DNA of 64,000 bases from Paenibacillus tengchongensis (lineage in GTDB: Bacteria > Bacillota > Bacilli > Paenibacillales > Paenibacillaceae): the NCBI RefSeq assembly GCF_008973665.1, contig NZ_WACP01000004.1:248001-312000 (forward strand), in the 5' to 3' direction. The notes under the pieces are model-generated. The model was not told the DNA's origin and did not search any database. It worked only from the letters and a program-made list of their open reading frames with translations. Position numbers and translations under genes: made by a program. This document shows, in pieces, positions 40,795 through 50,259 of the stretch. The stretch's first letter is position 1. Every line of letters starts with the position of its first letter.

Positions 40795-41685
40795 ATGAGA
40801 GTCGTCAGAACGATTGAACAATTGCGCGAAGCGCTGGAATATATGCGCGGAGGGGGTCACACCCCGATCGGCTTTGTCCCGACGATGGGCTATCTGCATG
40901 AGGGTCATGCGAGCCTGCTGCGCCGCGCTGTGGAGCAGTCCGGCACAGTGGTGATGAGTATTTTTGTCAATCCGCTGCAGTTCGGGCCCAGCGAGGATTT
41001 CGCGGCCTATCCGCGGGATGAGGCCCGTGACCTGGCTCTGGCGGAGCGCGAGGGCGCAGATATCGTGTTTATCCCTTCGGTGGAAGAAATGTATCCGCAG
41101 GCCATCCGCACCACCGTCTCCGTCTCGGCGCTGACCGACCGGCTGTGCGGGGCTTCCCGTCCCGGCCATTTCGACGGGGTGGCGACGGTTGTCAGCAAGC
41201 TGTTCCATATCGTACAGCCCGACTACGCCTTCTTCGGACTTAAGGATGCCCAGCAGGTGGCGGTGCTGCGCCAGATGGTATCCGATCTGAATATGAATGT
41301 GAAGATCGTCGCCTGTCCGATTGTCCGCGAGAAGGACGGACTTGCGCTCAGCTCGCGCAATGTGTATTTAAGCGAGGAAGAACGCCGTCAGGCACTGGTA
41401 CTGTCCCGTTCCCTGCGTGAAGTGCGCACGGCGCTGGAGGAAGGCAGGGTGCGGACCGTAGATGAAGCCAAAGCGCTGCTGGCCTCGGTGATTGGCTCCT
41501 CTCAGCTTGCCGAAATCGATTACGCGGAAATTCTGACATTCCCGGCGCTGGAGCCGCTGGAAGGAAGCTCCCGCTTGCTGGATGCAGCCGGAGAGATTAT
41601 AATCGCTCTTGCCGTGAAATTCGGCAGAACACGGTTGATTGATAATAATGTATTTACCGCCAAGGAGGTGCACGTCCTTGTTTAG
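40795..41685 (+). CDS. panC: Pantothenate synthetase
   Basis: ATP-dependent ligation of pantoate and beta-alanine. 296 residues. [20 protein letters not shown] (HIGH-type motif) is at about 24-43, [20 protein letters not shown] near 59-78, the [18 protein letters not shown] segment at about 126-143 and [15 protein letters not shown] (KMSKS-like) at about 180-194. It starts one base after the panB stop and its end overlaps panD by 8 bases. Confidence 0.97.
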   Translation: MRVVRTIEQLREALEYMRGGGHTPIGFVPTMGYLHEGHASLLRRAVEQSGTVVMSIFVNPLQFGPSEDFAAYPRDEARDLALAEREGADIVFIPSVEEMYPQAIRTTVSVSALTDRLCGASRPGHFDGVATVVSKLFHIVQPDYAFFGLKDAQQVAVLRQMVSDLNMNVKIVACPIVREKDGLALSSRNVYLSEEERRQALVLSRSLREVRTALEEGRVRTVDEAKALLASVIGSSQLAEIDYAEILTFPALEPLEGSSRLLDAAGEIIIALAVKFGRTRLIDNNVFTAKEVHVLV

Positions 41686-42061
41686 ACATATGATGAAGTC
41701 CAAAATCCACCGTGCCACGGTGACGGAAGCCAACCTGAACTATGTCGGCAGCATTACCATCGACGAGGACCTGATGGAAGCCGCGGATCTGCTGGAGAAT
41801 GAGAAAGTCCAGATCGTTGACAACAACAACGGTTCCCGTCTGGAGACTTATGTGATTCCCGGACCGCGCGGAAGCGGAGTGATCTGCCTGAACGGTGCAG
41901 CAGCCCGTCTGGTACAGCCGGGTGACACCGTAATTATCATTTCTTATGCAATGCTCTCCAACGAAGAGCTCGCCGGCCATAAGCCGACCGTCGTATTTGT
42001 GGACGAAGCCAACAAGCCGGTCAAGCTGGCGGACCATGAAATCCATGCAACGATTGCCTGA
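41678..42061 (+). CDS. panD: Aspartate 1-decarboxylase
   Basis: Pyruvoyl enzyme that makes beta-alanine for pantothenate. 127 residues from TTG 41678, seven bases after AAGGAGGTG; this gives [15 protein letters not shown], which matches the B. subtilis N-terminus length. Autocleavage is expected between Gly24 and Ser25 in [30 protein letters not shown] near 65-83 and [10 protein letters not shown] are typical. Last gene of panBCD. Confidence 0.96.
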   Translation: MFRHMMKSKIHRATVTEANLNYVGSITIDEDLMEAADLLENEKVQIVDNNNGSRLETYVIPGPRGSGVICLNGAAARLVQPGDTVIIISYAMLSNEELAGHKPTVVFVDEANKPVKLADHEIHATIA

Positions 42062-42122
42062 ACGTTGCCGCTCCAGGCAAGCAATCAATGGCAGGCATGA
42101 AGAGCCCCCCGCCTGCGAACAA

Positions 42123-42154
42123 TGAAATCAGGCAAGCGATGCTGATTTCATTTT
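42123..42154 (+). terminator. Terminator of panBCD
   Basis: TGAAATCAG (42123-42131), loop, CTGATTTCA (42142-42150), then TTTTC. Confidence 0.85.
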
Positions 42155-42173
42155 CAGTGGGGAGGGAGTTCCC

Positions 42174-42824
42174 GTGTTTCAACATTTATTTGCTGAAATG
42201 AACAAAATGCTGCACGAAATTGCCGCCGAATTTCCGGCCTCGCAGGGTACCCGCCGCACCGATCTGTTATGCAAGTACAATATGCTGCACAGACTAAGCG
42301 ATGAGATTATGGACGAATGGCTTTCCTTCGCCGAACGCTTAAGCGAATTCCGTGAAAGTGCGGATTTTACGGCACTTCCGGGGCAGGAGCCGGAGCCGCT
42401 TGAGCCGAAGGAAGCACCGGAGCTGGCGATGGACAGTTTTGTCAGAGGCCAGGGGTATTACAAGCTGTTTATGTACTGCAAGTGCATCGAGCAGTTCACG
42501 GAAGTGGTCTCGCAGTATCCGGACAGCCTGGCAGGCCGACTGTATCTGGGGATGGCCTATCTGCAGGAAGGGGACCGGGAGGCCGCGTGGCTTCATTTGG
42601 AGCATATGCTCGGGCTTGCCCGTGAGCGCAAGCTCAAGGCGATGATTCTGAATGCGCTGGGCTGTATCCGGGCATCGCAACAGCGGTTCGGCGAAGCACA
42701 GGAGCTGTTCACTCTCTCGCTCATGCATGATCCAACCCTGAAGGAGGCGAATGCCAATCTTGAGGTTTGCGCCGGAGGCGGGAGCGAATTCCAGTTCAGT
42801 AATCAGCTTGTCTCGCTGCTGTAA
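42174..42824 (+). CDS. TPR-like protein of unknown function
   Basis: 216 residues from GTG 42174 behind GGGGAGGGAG. Residues 1-60 are helical; the central EPEPLEPKEAPE is an acidic linker; from about 85 the sequence forms three TPR-like units (SFVRGQGYYKLFMYCKCIEQ, GRLYLGMAYLQEGDREAAWL, MILNALGCIRASQQRFGEAQ). A scaffold or adaptor role is likely. It sits between panD and dinG with its own terminator on each side. Confidence 0.78.
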   Translation: MFQHLFAEMNKMLHEIAAEFPASQGTRRTDLLCKYNMLHRLSDEIMDEWLSFAERLSEFRESADFTALPGQEPEPLEPKEAPELAMDSFVRGQGYYKLFMYCKCIEQFTEVVSQYPDSLAGRLYLGMAYLQEGDREAAWLHLEHMLGLARERKLKAMILNALGCIRASQQRFGEAQELFTLSLMHDPTLKEANANLEVCAGGGSEFQFSNQLVSLL

Positions 42825-42842
42825 TCATAACTTGTCTTTCAA

Positions 42843-42882
42843 GCGATGCATGCTCCGCCCGGGGGTGTGCATCGCCTTTTTT
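42843..42882 (+). terminator. Terminator before dinG
   Basis: GCGATGCA (42843-42850), loop, TGCATCGC (42868-42875) and a T-run to 42882. Confidence 0.9.
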
Positions 42883-42937
42883 CGTAACTTCTGTTATGCT
42901 GATAAAGAGTCTCAAGTGAAAGGGATTAGAATTCATA

Positions 42938-45799
42938 ATGAAATTTGCCGTGCTTGATTTTGAAACGACAGGAACCCAATCTGTGGGTGAGATTATACAG
43001 GTCGGTCTTGCCATCATTGAGGAAGACCGGTCCATCTCCAGGGTGTATGGCTCCTTGGTCAAGCCCGGAGCGCCGATTCCGCCTTTTATCACAGGCCTTA
43101 CCGGCATAACCGACGAGATGGTGCAGGATGCGCCTGATCTGGACGAGATGATGATGGAGCTTGTTCCGCTGCTGGACGATGTAGTTCTGGTCGGACACAA
43201 TGTGGCCTTTGATTTCCATTTTTTGCAGAATGCTCTGGACCGTTGCGGTTATTTACCGTTTCAGGGCCGGATTCTGGATACCATTGATTTTCTGAAAATA
43301 TGCTTCCCGTCGCTGAGTACCTACCAGCTTGGTGCGGTCAGCTCCCATTTCGGCCTGCAGCATGAACGCCCGCATCAGGCGGACAGCGATGCCCTGGCGA
43401 CAGCGCTCGTTCTGCTGGAATGTCTGGAAGAGCTGTACAGCCTGCCGCTTATTACTGTTCAGCGCCTGGCCGAGCTGTTCTCCGGAGAGGACAGCGATCT
43501 GGCCTGGTTCTTCGACGGCCTGCAGCGCGAGCGGGAGCAGGAGCCGTTCCAGCCGGAAGGCGACCTTACATTTCACCGCCAGCTGGCGCTGGCCGTATCC
43601 GATTGGACCGAAGTTCTCCCTCCGCGGGAAGAAGGGGACAGCAATCCTTTGGAGAATATATCCTTTACGGATTATATAGCGGAAGTTACTGCAAGGCTCA
43701 AAGAAACATTGCCGCAATATGAAACCCGTGAAGCCCAGGAGATGATGATCGGTGAGGTGATGACGGCGCTTTCGGAGGACAAGCATCTGCTGATCGAGGC
43801 CGGCACCGGCACCGGCAAATCGCTGGGCTATCTGCTGCCTGCGATCTACCAGAGCGTAAAGACCGGGCAGAAGGTCATGGTCAGCACCCATACCATCAAC
43901 CTTCAGGATCAGCTGCGGGAGCGCGACGTCCCTCTCTTGACCAGCGTCGTGCCGTTCCCGTTCAAGGCCGCGGTCTTTAAGGGAAGAGGACACTATTTGT
44001 GTCTGCGCAAGTTTGAACATAAAATAAATCATAAGGAATTTATTTCACCACGGGAAGAAGCGCTGACAGCCGCCCAGATGCTGGTCTGGCTGACGCAGAC
44101 CACCTCGGGCGACGATGAAGAGCTCAATCTCGGCGGACGCGGCGGCGATTTCTGGGAAACCGTGGCCAGTGACACCGATTCCTGTCTGGGCCGCGCCTGC
44201 CCGTGGTTCCGCAAATGCTATTATCACCGGGCTAAGCATGAAGCCGGTATTGCCGATGTAGTCATTACGAACCATTCGAAGCTGTTCGCGGATGTGAAGG
44301 CCGGGCACCAGCTGCTGCCCGCCTACGAGCATCTGGTGATTGATGAAGCCCATCACCTGGAGGATGTGGCCGGCAAGCATCTCGGGATGCAGATGAAGTA
44401 TTTCACCTTTGCCCATACGCTTACCCGCTTGTACAAGGACAGCAGGAACGGCCAGCTTCCGGCGCTGCGGCAGGTGCTGCAGAGCTCGGGGAGCGAGCAG
44501 GCGGCGGAATGGAGCGCGGTGATCGACCGGATCTATCCCGACCTGTTGACCGTTAAGGAATTGTGGGACGGCCTCAGCGACAAGCTGTACGGCTTGCTGC
44601 CCGAACGCAGCGACGCCGCCGCAGGAGAGGCCGGGCAGCTGGTGAGCCGGATTTCACCTTCGCGTAAGCCCAAGGAATGGGATGAACTGGCCGAACTGGA
44701 GCGCAAGCTGAACCTTACCATGAGCGAGATTATCCGCAGAGGCGATAAGATGCTCAGCGAGATGCGCGACACGGAGAGTGAATCGTCCTCCGATTCGCTT
44801 GTAACCGATATCGGCGGCCTGTTCAAGGACCTGGCTTCGATCCGCGAGCAGATCCATTTCTTTATGGGACTGGATGATGAGAATATTGTGTACTGGATGG
44901 AGGGGAGCGGCAATTTCCGCGGCAAATCGCTGCAGATGTATGCCGTTCCCGTCGATGTCAGCGCACAGCTGAAGGATCTGTTCTTTGACAAGAAGCGGAG
45001 TGTTGTCTTGACCTCAGCCACTTTGTCGGTCGACAAATCGTTTCAGTTCATGATCGACAACCTCGGGCTCGGCGAGGCGCAGGAGCAGGGAAGACTGATG
45101 ACCGCGATGCTGCCCTCGCCGTTTAAATACCGTGAGCAGGCGCTGCTGGTCATCCCGCGCGACTTTCCGAGTGTGAAGGGAAGCATCGGCGATGCCCGCT
45201 TTGTCGAGAAGCTGGTTCACTCGCTGGCCGAAGCCGCCGCTGTCACCAAGGGGCGGATGCTGGTGCTGTTTACTTCCTACCGGATGCTGCGCCAGGTGTA
45301 TGATCCGCTGAAGGAAGCGTTAAGCGCGCAGGATATCAATGTATTGGCCCAGGGTGTGGAGGGCGGCAGCCGCAATAAGCTGATCCGCCGTTTCCAGGAG
45401 AGCAGCGCTTCGGTGCTGCTCGGGACGAGCAGCTTCTGGGAGGGTGTCGACATCCCGGGCGATGCGCTGACCTGCCTGGCCATTGTGCGTCTGCCGTTTC
45501 AGCCGCCGAACCATCCGCTTGCGGAGGCTAAGGCGGAGCTGCTGCAGGCACAGAAGAAGAACCCGTTCATGAAGCTGTCGGTGCCGCAGGCGGTCATCCG
45601 CTTCAAGCAGGGCTTCGGCCGCCTGGTGCGCACAGCGCAGGACCGGGGGATCGTCATCGTTTATGATACTCGCGTGATTGAATCCTATTACGGTAAATAT
45701 TTCTTGTACTCGCTGCCGGGCCCCAAGATGGAGCATATGCTGACGGACCAGATGGTTCCGCGCATTGCCGAGTGGCTGGACGAGGGCAGCGTTTCGTAG
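42938..45799 (+). CDS. dinG: DinG-type helicase with N-terminal 3'-5' exonuclease domain
   Basis: 953 residues. Residues 1-165 are a DnaQ-type exonuclease: FAVLDFETTGTQSVGEI (DExD-type start), HNVAFDFHFLQNAL and HQADSDALAT. The helicase part has ETREAQEMMIGEVM, Walker A EAGTGTGKSLGYLL at about 287-300, the DEAH box VIDEAHHLEDV at about 466-476, GTSSFWEGVDIPGD and QGFGRLVRTAQDRGIVIVYD near the end. Four cysteines (HYLCLRKF at about 353, SCLGRACPWFRKC at about 415-427) are placed like the 4Fe-4S cluster ligands of XPD-type helicases. The ribosome site is weak (AAAGGG, 13 bases away). Confidence 0.94.
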   Translation: MKFAVLDFETTGTQSVGEIIQVGLAIIEEDRSISRVYGSLVKPGAPIPPFITGLTGITDEMVQDAPDLDEMMMELVPLLDDVVLVGHNVAFDFHFLQNALDRCGYLPFQGRILDTIDFLKICFPSLSTYQLGAVSSHFGLQHERPHQADSDALATALVLLECLEELYSLPLITVQRLAELFSGEDSDLAWFFDGLQREREQEPFQPEGDLTFHRQLALAVSDWTEVLPPREEGDSNPLENISFTDYIAEVTARLKETLPQYETREAQEMMIGEVMTALSEDKHLLIEAGTGTGKSLGYLLPAIYQSVKTGQKVMVSTHTINLQDQLRERDVPLLTSVVPFPFKAAVFKGRGHYLCLRKFEHKINHKEFISPREEALTAAQMLVWLTQTTSGDDEELNLGGRGGDFWETVASDTDSCLGRACPWFRKCYYHRAKHEAGIADVVITNHSKLFADVKAGHQLLPAYEHLVIDEAHHLEDVAGKHLGMQMKYFTFAHTLTRLYKDSRNGQLPALRQVLQSSGSEQAAEWSAVIDRIYPDLLTVKELWDGLSDKLYGLLPERSDAAAGEAGQLVSRISPSRKPKEWDELAELERKLNLTMSEIIRRGDKMLSEMRDTESESSSDSLVTDIGGLFKDLASIREQIHFFMGLDDENIVYWMEGSGNFRGKSLQMYAVPVDVSAQLKDLFFDKKRSVVLTSATLSVDKSFQFMIDNLGLGEAQEQGRLMTAMLPSPFKYREQALLVIPRDFPSVKGSIGDARFVEKLVHSLAEAAAVTKGRMLVLFTSYRMLRQVYDPLKEALSAQDINVLAQGVEGGSRNKLIRRFQESSASVLLGTSSFWEGVDIPGDALTCLAIVRLPFQPPNHPLAEAKAELLQAQKKNPFMKLSVPQAVIRFKQGFGRLVRTAQDRGIVIVYDTRVIESYYGKYFLYSLPGPKMEHMLTDQMVPRIAEWLDEGSVS

Positions 45800-45914
45800 T
45801 ATCTAATTGTTACTTTCCTGCATTTCCGGTATAAGGAGCATTGTGCTTGTCTAAGGCGGATGCTCCCTCCCCGGAATCCGTATAGTTTGTACCATATGAT
45901 CAGGAGGAGAATAC

Positions 45915-46577
45915 ATGAAATCGGAAAAAATATCTGAAGCCGTCGTACGCAGGCTTCCTGTGTACCTGCGCTTCCTGAATGATCTTCAGAAACGTGAAAT
46001 TCTGACCGTTTCTTCTCAGGAACTGGGACAGAAGCTCGATCTGAATCCCGCGCAAATCCGCAAGGATCTGGCCTATTTCGGCGATTTCGGCAGAAAGGGC
46101 ATCGGCTATGACGTCTCTTATCTGATTGAGAAGATCCGCCACATCCTGAAGCTGGACCAGCAGATTAACGTAGCGCTGGTCGGCGCCGGTAACCTCGGGC
46201 ACGCCTTGTCCAATTATAATGCCTATTTAAAAGATACGATGAAAATTACGGCAGTGTTTGATTCCTATCCGCCAAAGATCGGCCAGAAGATCAACACATT
46301 GACCGTACAGCCTATGGACGAACTGGAGCAGACCGTTCGCGAGCAGGGGATCCGCATCGGCATTATCACCGTACCGGATCATGAGGCCCAGAATGTGGCC
46401 GATATTCTGGTATCCTCCGGTATTGAAGCCATTCTGAATTTCGCGCCCGTCATCTTGAAGACGCCGGCGGATGTGCGTGTGCACGGCGCCGATTTCACCA
46501 CTGACCTGCAAAGTCTGGCCTATTATCTGCGTGACGGAAAGGAAGAAAGAGCGAATGAACAGCAGCACCTTGATTGA
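45915..46577 (+). CDS. rex: Redox-sensing transcriptional repressor Rex
   Basis: Senses the NADH/NAD ratio and represses fermentation and respiratory genes. 220 residues. The winged helix (residues 1-80) includes SSQELGQKLDLNPAQIRKDL and AYFGDFGRKGIGYDV; the Rossmann part has VALVGAGNLGHALSNY at about 86-101 and ends in a domain-swapped helix. AGGAGGAG precedes the ATG. Its reading frame overlaps the next gene by 23 bases, suggesting coupling. Confidence 0.96.
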   Translation: MKSEKISEAVVRRLPVYLRFLNDLQKREILTVSSQELGQKLDLNPAQIRKDLAYFGDFGRKGIGYDVSYLIEKIRHILKLDQQINVALVGAGNLGHALSNYNAYLKDTMKITAVFDSYPPKIGQKINTLTVQPMDELEQTVREQGIRIGIITVPDHEAQNVADILVSSGIEAILNFAPVILKTPADVRVHGADFTTDLQSLAYYLRDGKEERANEQQHLD

Positions 46578-47853
46578 GAACGGACGTTTTCTGATTCCGG
46601 GCGGAGTTAAGCCCGTCCTGGAAGGCTATATGCTGATCGAGAATGATCTGATCACATACATAGGGGAAGAGAGACCCGCGGCCGCCGAAGGCACGGTTAC
46701 CGTGGACGGCAGCAGACTGCTCTTTATGCCCGGACTGGTGAATACGCACGGCCACGCGGCGATGTCGCTGCTGCGCGGATACGGCGACGATATGGTGCTG
46801 CAATCGTGGTTGCAGGAAAAGATGTGGCCGATGGAAGCCAAATTCACCGGCGATGATGTGTATTGGGGTACTGCGCTGTCGGTGCTTGAAATGCTGAAGG
46901 GCGGTACGACGACCTTCCTGGATATGTATGACCATATGGACCGCGTGGCCGAAGTGTCGGAACGCTCCGGGATCCGCGCTGTGCTGATGCGCGGGGTCAT
47001 CGGACTCTGTCCGGAGGATGTGCAGAACGCCAAGCTGGCGGAGGCCGTCCAGTTCGCCCGCGACTGGCACGGCAAGGCAGACGGCAGAATTACGGCTATG
47101 ATCTCGCCGCATGCGCCTTATACCTGCCCGCCGGCTTTTTTCGAGAAGTTTGTCCAGGCCGCCCATGACCTTGATCTGCCGATGCATACCCATATGTCAG
47201 AAACACGCCATGAGGTGGAGCAGAATGCCGCCGATTACGGATTGCGTCCAGTAGCCCATCTGGAGAAGCTGGGCATGTTCACCCGCCCTTCCCTGGTGGC
47301 ACATGGCGTGCATCTGAATGACGAGGAGATCGACATTCTGGCCCGTCATCAGGTCGGCGTCTCGCATAATCCTGGCAGCAATCTAAAGCTGGCCAGCGGT
47401 GTGGCCCGCGTGCCTGAACTGCTGAAAGCCGGTGTCAAGGTCTCGCTCGGCACCGACGGGGCGGCGAGCAACAACAACCTGGATATGTTCGAGGAGATGC
47501 GCCTGGCCGCGCTCATTCATAAAGGGGTGAGCGGCGATCCGACAGCGGTTCCGGCACCGGAAGCTCTGCTTATGGCGACGCAGTACGGCGCCGAATCGGT
47601 GTTCCTGGACCGGGTCGGCCGTCTGGCCGCCGGCATGAAGGCCGATTTTATAGCCATCGATATTGACCGGCCGCATTTGCTGCCGCATACAGACCTGCTG
47701 TCTCATGCCGTATACTCGGCAGGCGCTGCAGACGTCCGGCATGTATGGGTTGACGGCAAGCAGGTGGTCAAGAACGGAATCTGCCTCACGCTGGACGAAG
47801 AAGAAATCCGCCGCAAGGCTCAGGAGACCTTCGAAAGCTTGCTGAAGCGCTGA
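46555..47853 (+). CDS. mtaD: 5-methylthioadenosine/S-adenosylhomocysteine deaminase-like amidohydrolase
   Basis: 432 residues of the amidohydrolase TIM barrel. The metal site is NTHGHAAMSLLRGYGDD at about 63-79 (HxH), later PMHTHMSET at about 209-217, VAHGVHL and the catalytic SLGTDGAASNNNLDMFEEM at about 298-316. The subfamily (GYGDD, MWPMEAKF) is the MtaD/SahD-type deaminase, acting on MTA, SAH or adenosine; the preferred substrate is inference. It is coupled to rex. Confidence 0.88.
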   Translation: MNSSTLIENGRFLIPGGVKPVLEGYMLIENDLITYIGEERPAAAEGTVTVDGSRLLFMPGLVNTHGHAAMSLLRGYGDDMVLQSWLQEKMWPMEAKFTGDDVYWGTALSVLEMLKGGTTTFLDMYDHMDRVAEVSERSGIRAVLMRGVIGLCPEDVQNAKLAEAVQFARDWHGKADGRITAMISPHAPYTCPPAFFEKFVQAAHDLDLPMHTHMSETRHEVEQNAADYGLRPVAHLEKLGMFTRPSLVAHGVHLNDEEIDILARHQVGVSHNPGSNLKLASGVARVPELLKAGVKVSLGTDGAASNNNLDMFEEMRLAALIHKGVSGDPTAVPAPEALLMATQYGAESVFLDRVGRLAAGMKADFIAIDIDRPHLLPHTDLLSHAVYSAGAADVRHVWVDGKQVVKNGICLTLDEEEIRRKAQETFESLLKR

Positions 47854-47943
47854 TTGACGGCTGCAAGGGCTTAAAGCAGAACGCGATTTTTTTCGGGTGC
47901 GGCGGCGGTGCGGGTTAAATTGTTCAAGGAGAGGGAACTGCAC

Positions 47944-48462
47944 TTGAGAAAAAGAAAGAAATGGATCCTGCTGGGGATTGCGGCTTTGTTGCTGGTCCTG
48001 TTCGGGCTCAGCCGGTTCTATATCTATATCATGCAAGACCAGTGGAAGGAGCGCAGCGCGGCCGAGGAGGTTGCCGAGACGGTGGCGGGGCTGACCGAGA
48101 TCAGCAAATCGCAGAAGTCAGTCTGGGATGAGAATTCCATTTACTGGGTGATGACGGGAAAAAATGAGTCCGGGACTGAGAGAATGGTCTGGGTCCGCTT
48201 TACGACCGAGGGCCAGCCTGCCGGAGGCGACAATGACATCTATGCCACCGATGTATCCAGCGGAACTTCAGAGAAGCAGGTCCGCGCTATCATTGAAGCA
48301 GGGCTCCCCGGAGCTGAGATCAAGCGGCTGCTGCCCGGCGTGTATAACGGTGAATATGCCTGGCAGCTCTTTTACAAATTGGACGGCAGGTATTATTACC
48401 GCTTTTACCGCTTTTCCGACGGTACAGAGATCGGCGAAGGATACGACTTGCCGAACCGGTGA
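47944..48462 (+). CDS. tseB: Membrane-anchored TseB-like cell-wall elongation regulator (YpmB)
   Basis: 172 residues from TTG 47944, 8 bases after AAGGAGAGGG. One N-terminal membrane anchor (WILLGIAALLLVLFGLSRFY, about 7-26) followed by two PepSY-like halves outside the cell: SVWDENSIYWVMTGKNESG and KRLLPGVYNGEYAWQLFYKL. In B. subtilis TseB (YpmB) regulates the elongation-specific transpeptidase PBP2A. It keeps the position after dinG and before asnS, but other genes have been placed downstream. Confidence 0.85.
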   Translation: MRKRKKWILLGIAALLLVLFGLSRFYIYIMQDQWKERSAAEEVAETVAGLTEISKSQKSVWDENSIYWVMTGKNESGTERMVWVRFTTEGQPAGGDNDIYATDVSSGTSEKQVRAIIEAGLPGAEIKRLLPGVYNGEYAWQLFYKLDGRYYYRFYRFSDGTEIGEGYDLPNR

Positions 48463-48473
48463 ACCGGTTATAC

Positions 48474-48508
48474 AAACAGGCGGACCCTCCGGGTCCGCCT
48501 GTTTTATA
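48474..48508 (+). terminator. Very strong terminator after tseB
   Basis: Perfect 14-bp stem AAACAGGCGGACCC (48474-48487) with GGGTCCGCCTGTTT (48491-48504), 3-nt loop, ending TTTTATA. Confidence 0.95.
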
Positions 48509-48675
48509 TACGGGATAGTTTGACTATACATATTTTTGACCCCCAGGCCCCTGTTAGTTTGTGATATGCTCATGAAGTGCAGGTGTACATGCGATATATA
48601 TAAAGAGTATATACCGAAGATATACATAGTTTGCTGCCTGGTGTACTACTGAGATTAATGAATGGAGGAGGATTT

Positions 48676-49455
48676 ATGGATACACAGCCAATATTGGATG
48701 ACGCGGTTAAGCTGTTTCAAGAGGAATTAGCCGGCAATCTGGCAGGTGTTTATTTGCACGGCTCGCTGGCTATGAACAGCTTTCACCCGGAGCAAAGCGA
48801 TATCGATTTACTTATTGTCGTCAACCGCCCGCCCGGTCCGGAGCTTCTGAAGACCCTCGCCCGGCGGATAGTAGATCTGCATGAGAGTATACCGATGCCG
48901 CGCGGGATTGAACTCAGCATCGTGCTTGCCCGATATTTACAGGAGTTTGAACATCCGACGCCCTTTGAATTCCATTTCTCCGAAGCCCATCTATTACGAT
49001 ATAAAGAGGATGAGAATTACCTGTGCGGCGGATTCGCGGACGCTGACCTGGCCGCACATTTTACGGTCGTCTACCTCCGGGGAATCGCCCTGTACGGCCC
49101 GCAGCCCCGGGAGGCTATTGCACCGGTAGATAAGCGGCACTTTATCCAGTCTATTTTATGGGACATCGAGAATGCCGACAAGGAGATCGTAAAGCAGCCG
49201 GTGTACTACACGCTGAACTTATGCCGGGCACTTGCTTACCTGAGCGAAGAGAAAGTCCTCTCGAAGCGTGAGGGCGGAGAGTGGGGGCTGCAAGCATTGC
49301 CGGAGAAGCATAGCGGGATTATACAGCATGCTCTAAATGCATACACCGGGAAGCCTGTCAGCGGGACAGTGAACGATGGGCAGTTCACAAGCTTTGCCCA
49401 AGATTTGCTTAGCGATATCCATAAGAAAGCGCAGCACCATATGCCCGTTAGTTGA
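48676..49455 (+). CDS. ANT-like aminoglycoside adenylyltransferase family protein
   Basis: 259 residues. The nucleotidyltransferase motif YLHGSLAMNSFHPEQSDIDL at about 27-46 (GS-x-D-x-D) and the C-terminal DUF4111-type helical domain (NLCRALAYLSEEKVLSKREG, WGLQALPEKH) place it with the ANT(9)/AadA-like family, which adenylates spectinomycin or streptomycin. Whether this chromosomal member confers resistance is unknown. ATG at 48676 follows GGAGGAGGATTT. It is bounded by two strong terminators and is not part of the neighbouring operons; in B. subtilis aspB occupies this position. Confidence 0.82.
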   Translation: MDTQPILDDAVKLFQEELAGNLAGVYLHGSLAMNSFHPEQSDIDLLIVVNRPPGPELLKTLARRIVDLHESIPMPRGIELSIVLARYLQEFEHPTPFEFHFSEAHLLRYKEDENYLCGGFADADLAAHFTVVYLRGIALYGPQPREAIAPVDKRHFIQSILWDIENADKEIVKQPVYYTLNLCRALAYLSEEKVLSKREGGEWGLQALPEKHSGIIQHALNAYTGKPVSGTVNDGQFTSFAQDLLSDIHKKAQHHMPVS

Positions 49456-49460
49456 ACCCA

Positions 49461-49500
49461 AAAAAGCTTCACAGCGCTGTGTCCGCTGTGAAGCTTTTTG
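49461..49500 (+). terminator. Strong bidirectional terminator after the ANT-like gene
   Basis: Perfect 16-bp stem AAAAAGCTTCACAGCG (49461-49476) with CGCTGTGAAGCTTTTT (49484-49499). Confidence 0.95.
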
Positions 49501-49625
49501 CATTCATGCTATGAAAGACAGAAATGTAAGCCAGAAATTAGAGTTAAAAATTTTAAATATTTTCACACTTTTATACCAAAACGTATATACACTTATGATA
49601 TACTACTATTTGTACTCAGACATGC

Positions 49626-49654
49626 TTAACAGCATGACGGTTAAGACTTATACT
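49626..49654 (+). promoter_or_regulatory. Candidate sigma-A promoter of the FtsH-like module
   Basis: TTAACA (49626-49631), 17-bp spacer, TATACT (49649-49654), in an AT-rich stretch 63 bases upstream of the TTG start at 49717. Confidence 0.6.
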
Positions 49655-49716
49655 CACCGGCATGCTTTATCATTTATTATATAAATTTGTTTTCAACCTT
49701 GAGAGGAGGACGTTTC

Positions 49717-50259
49717 TTGAAGCTGCGTCTTATGCCTGTACTGCTGACGTCTGTTATTACTGCTGTGCTGCTCTTCGGCGGATGGTATGCTTACCGCCAA
49801 TACGCTGTGCAGGAGCCGCTGAAGAAGATTGTTTCGGATTATAAGGGTGTCAATGAATCACATATATCTATTAACCGCAATGAGGTCACTTTGAAACTCG
49901 AATTGGCCCCGGGCACGAAATTACGTGAACTGGTGCAATATGTTTCCAAGGAAGGCAAATCAGCGATCGGGAGCCGGACATTGAAGCTGGACGTCGAGCA
50001 GAACCCGAACGAGCTGCTGGACGGATATTGGGATCAGGCGATGTTCTCCGTGGCTGAAGCGATGGAGAGCGGCAAATATACGCTGATTCCGGCAAAGCTG
50101 GACAGTCTTAAAACACAAAATGTCCAATACAAGGATGTAACTGCAACGACGGAGATCGACGACAACAATGTCTATGTCAGCCTTACCAGCGGCACGGACA
50201 GCAAGTTTATTATTCTGCCGCGGGTTCCGGCATCGATGGGAGTGTGGAACAATGCCTAA
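49717..50259 (+). CDS. Membrane-anchored partner protein of the FtsH-like protease
   Basis: 180 residues from TTG 49717 (GAGAGGAGG 7-15 bases upstream). One N-terminal membrane segment PVLLTSVITAVLLFGGWYAY (about 6-25) and a soluble domain of about 150 residues, probably outside the membrane, with no known motif. The stop codon overlaps the next gene by 8 bases, so the two are translationally coupled. The pairing with a short FtsH-like protease suggests an adaptor, substrate or inhibitor, which is inference; no family name is known to me. Confidence 0.65.
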   Translation: MKLRLMPVLLTSVITAVLLFGGWYAYRQYAVQEPLKKIVSDYKGVNESHISINRNEVTLKLELAPGTKLRELVQYVSKEGKSAIGSRTLKLDVEQNPNELLDGYWDQAMFSVAEAMESGKYTLIPAKLDSLKTQNVQYKDVTATTEIDDNNVYVSLTSGTDSKFIILPRVPASMGVWNNA

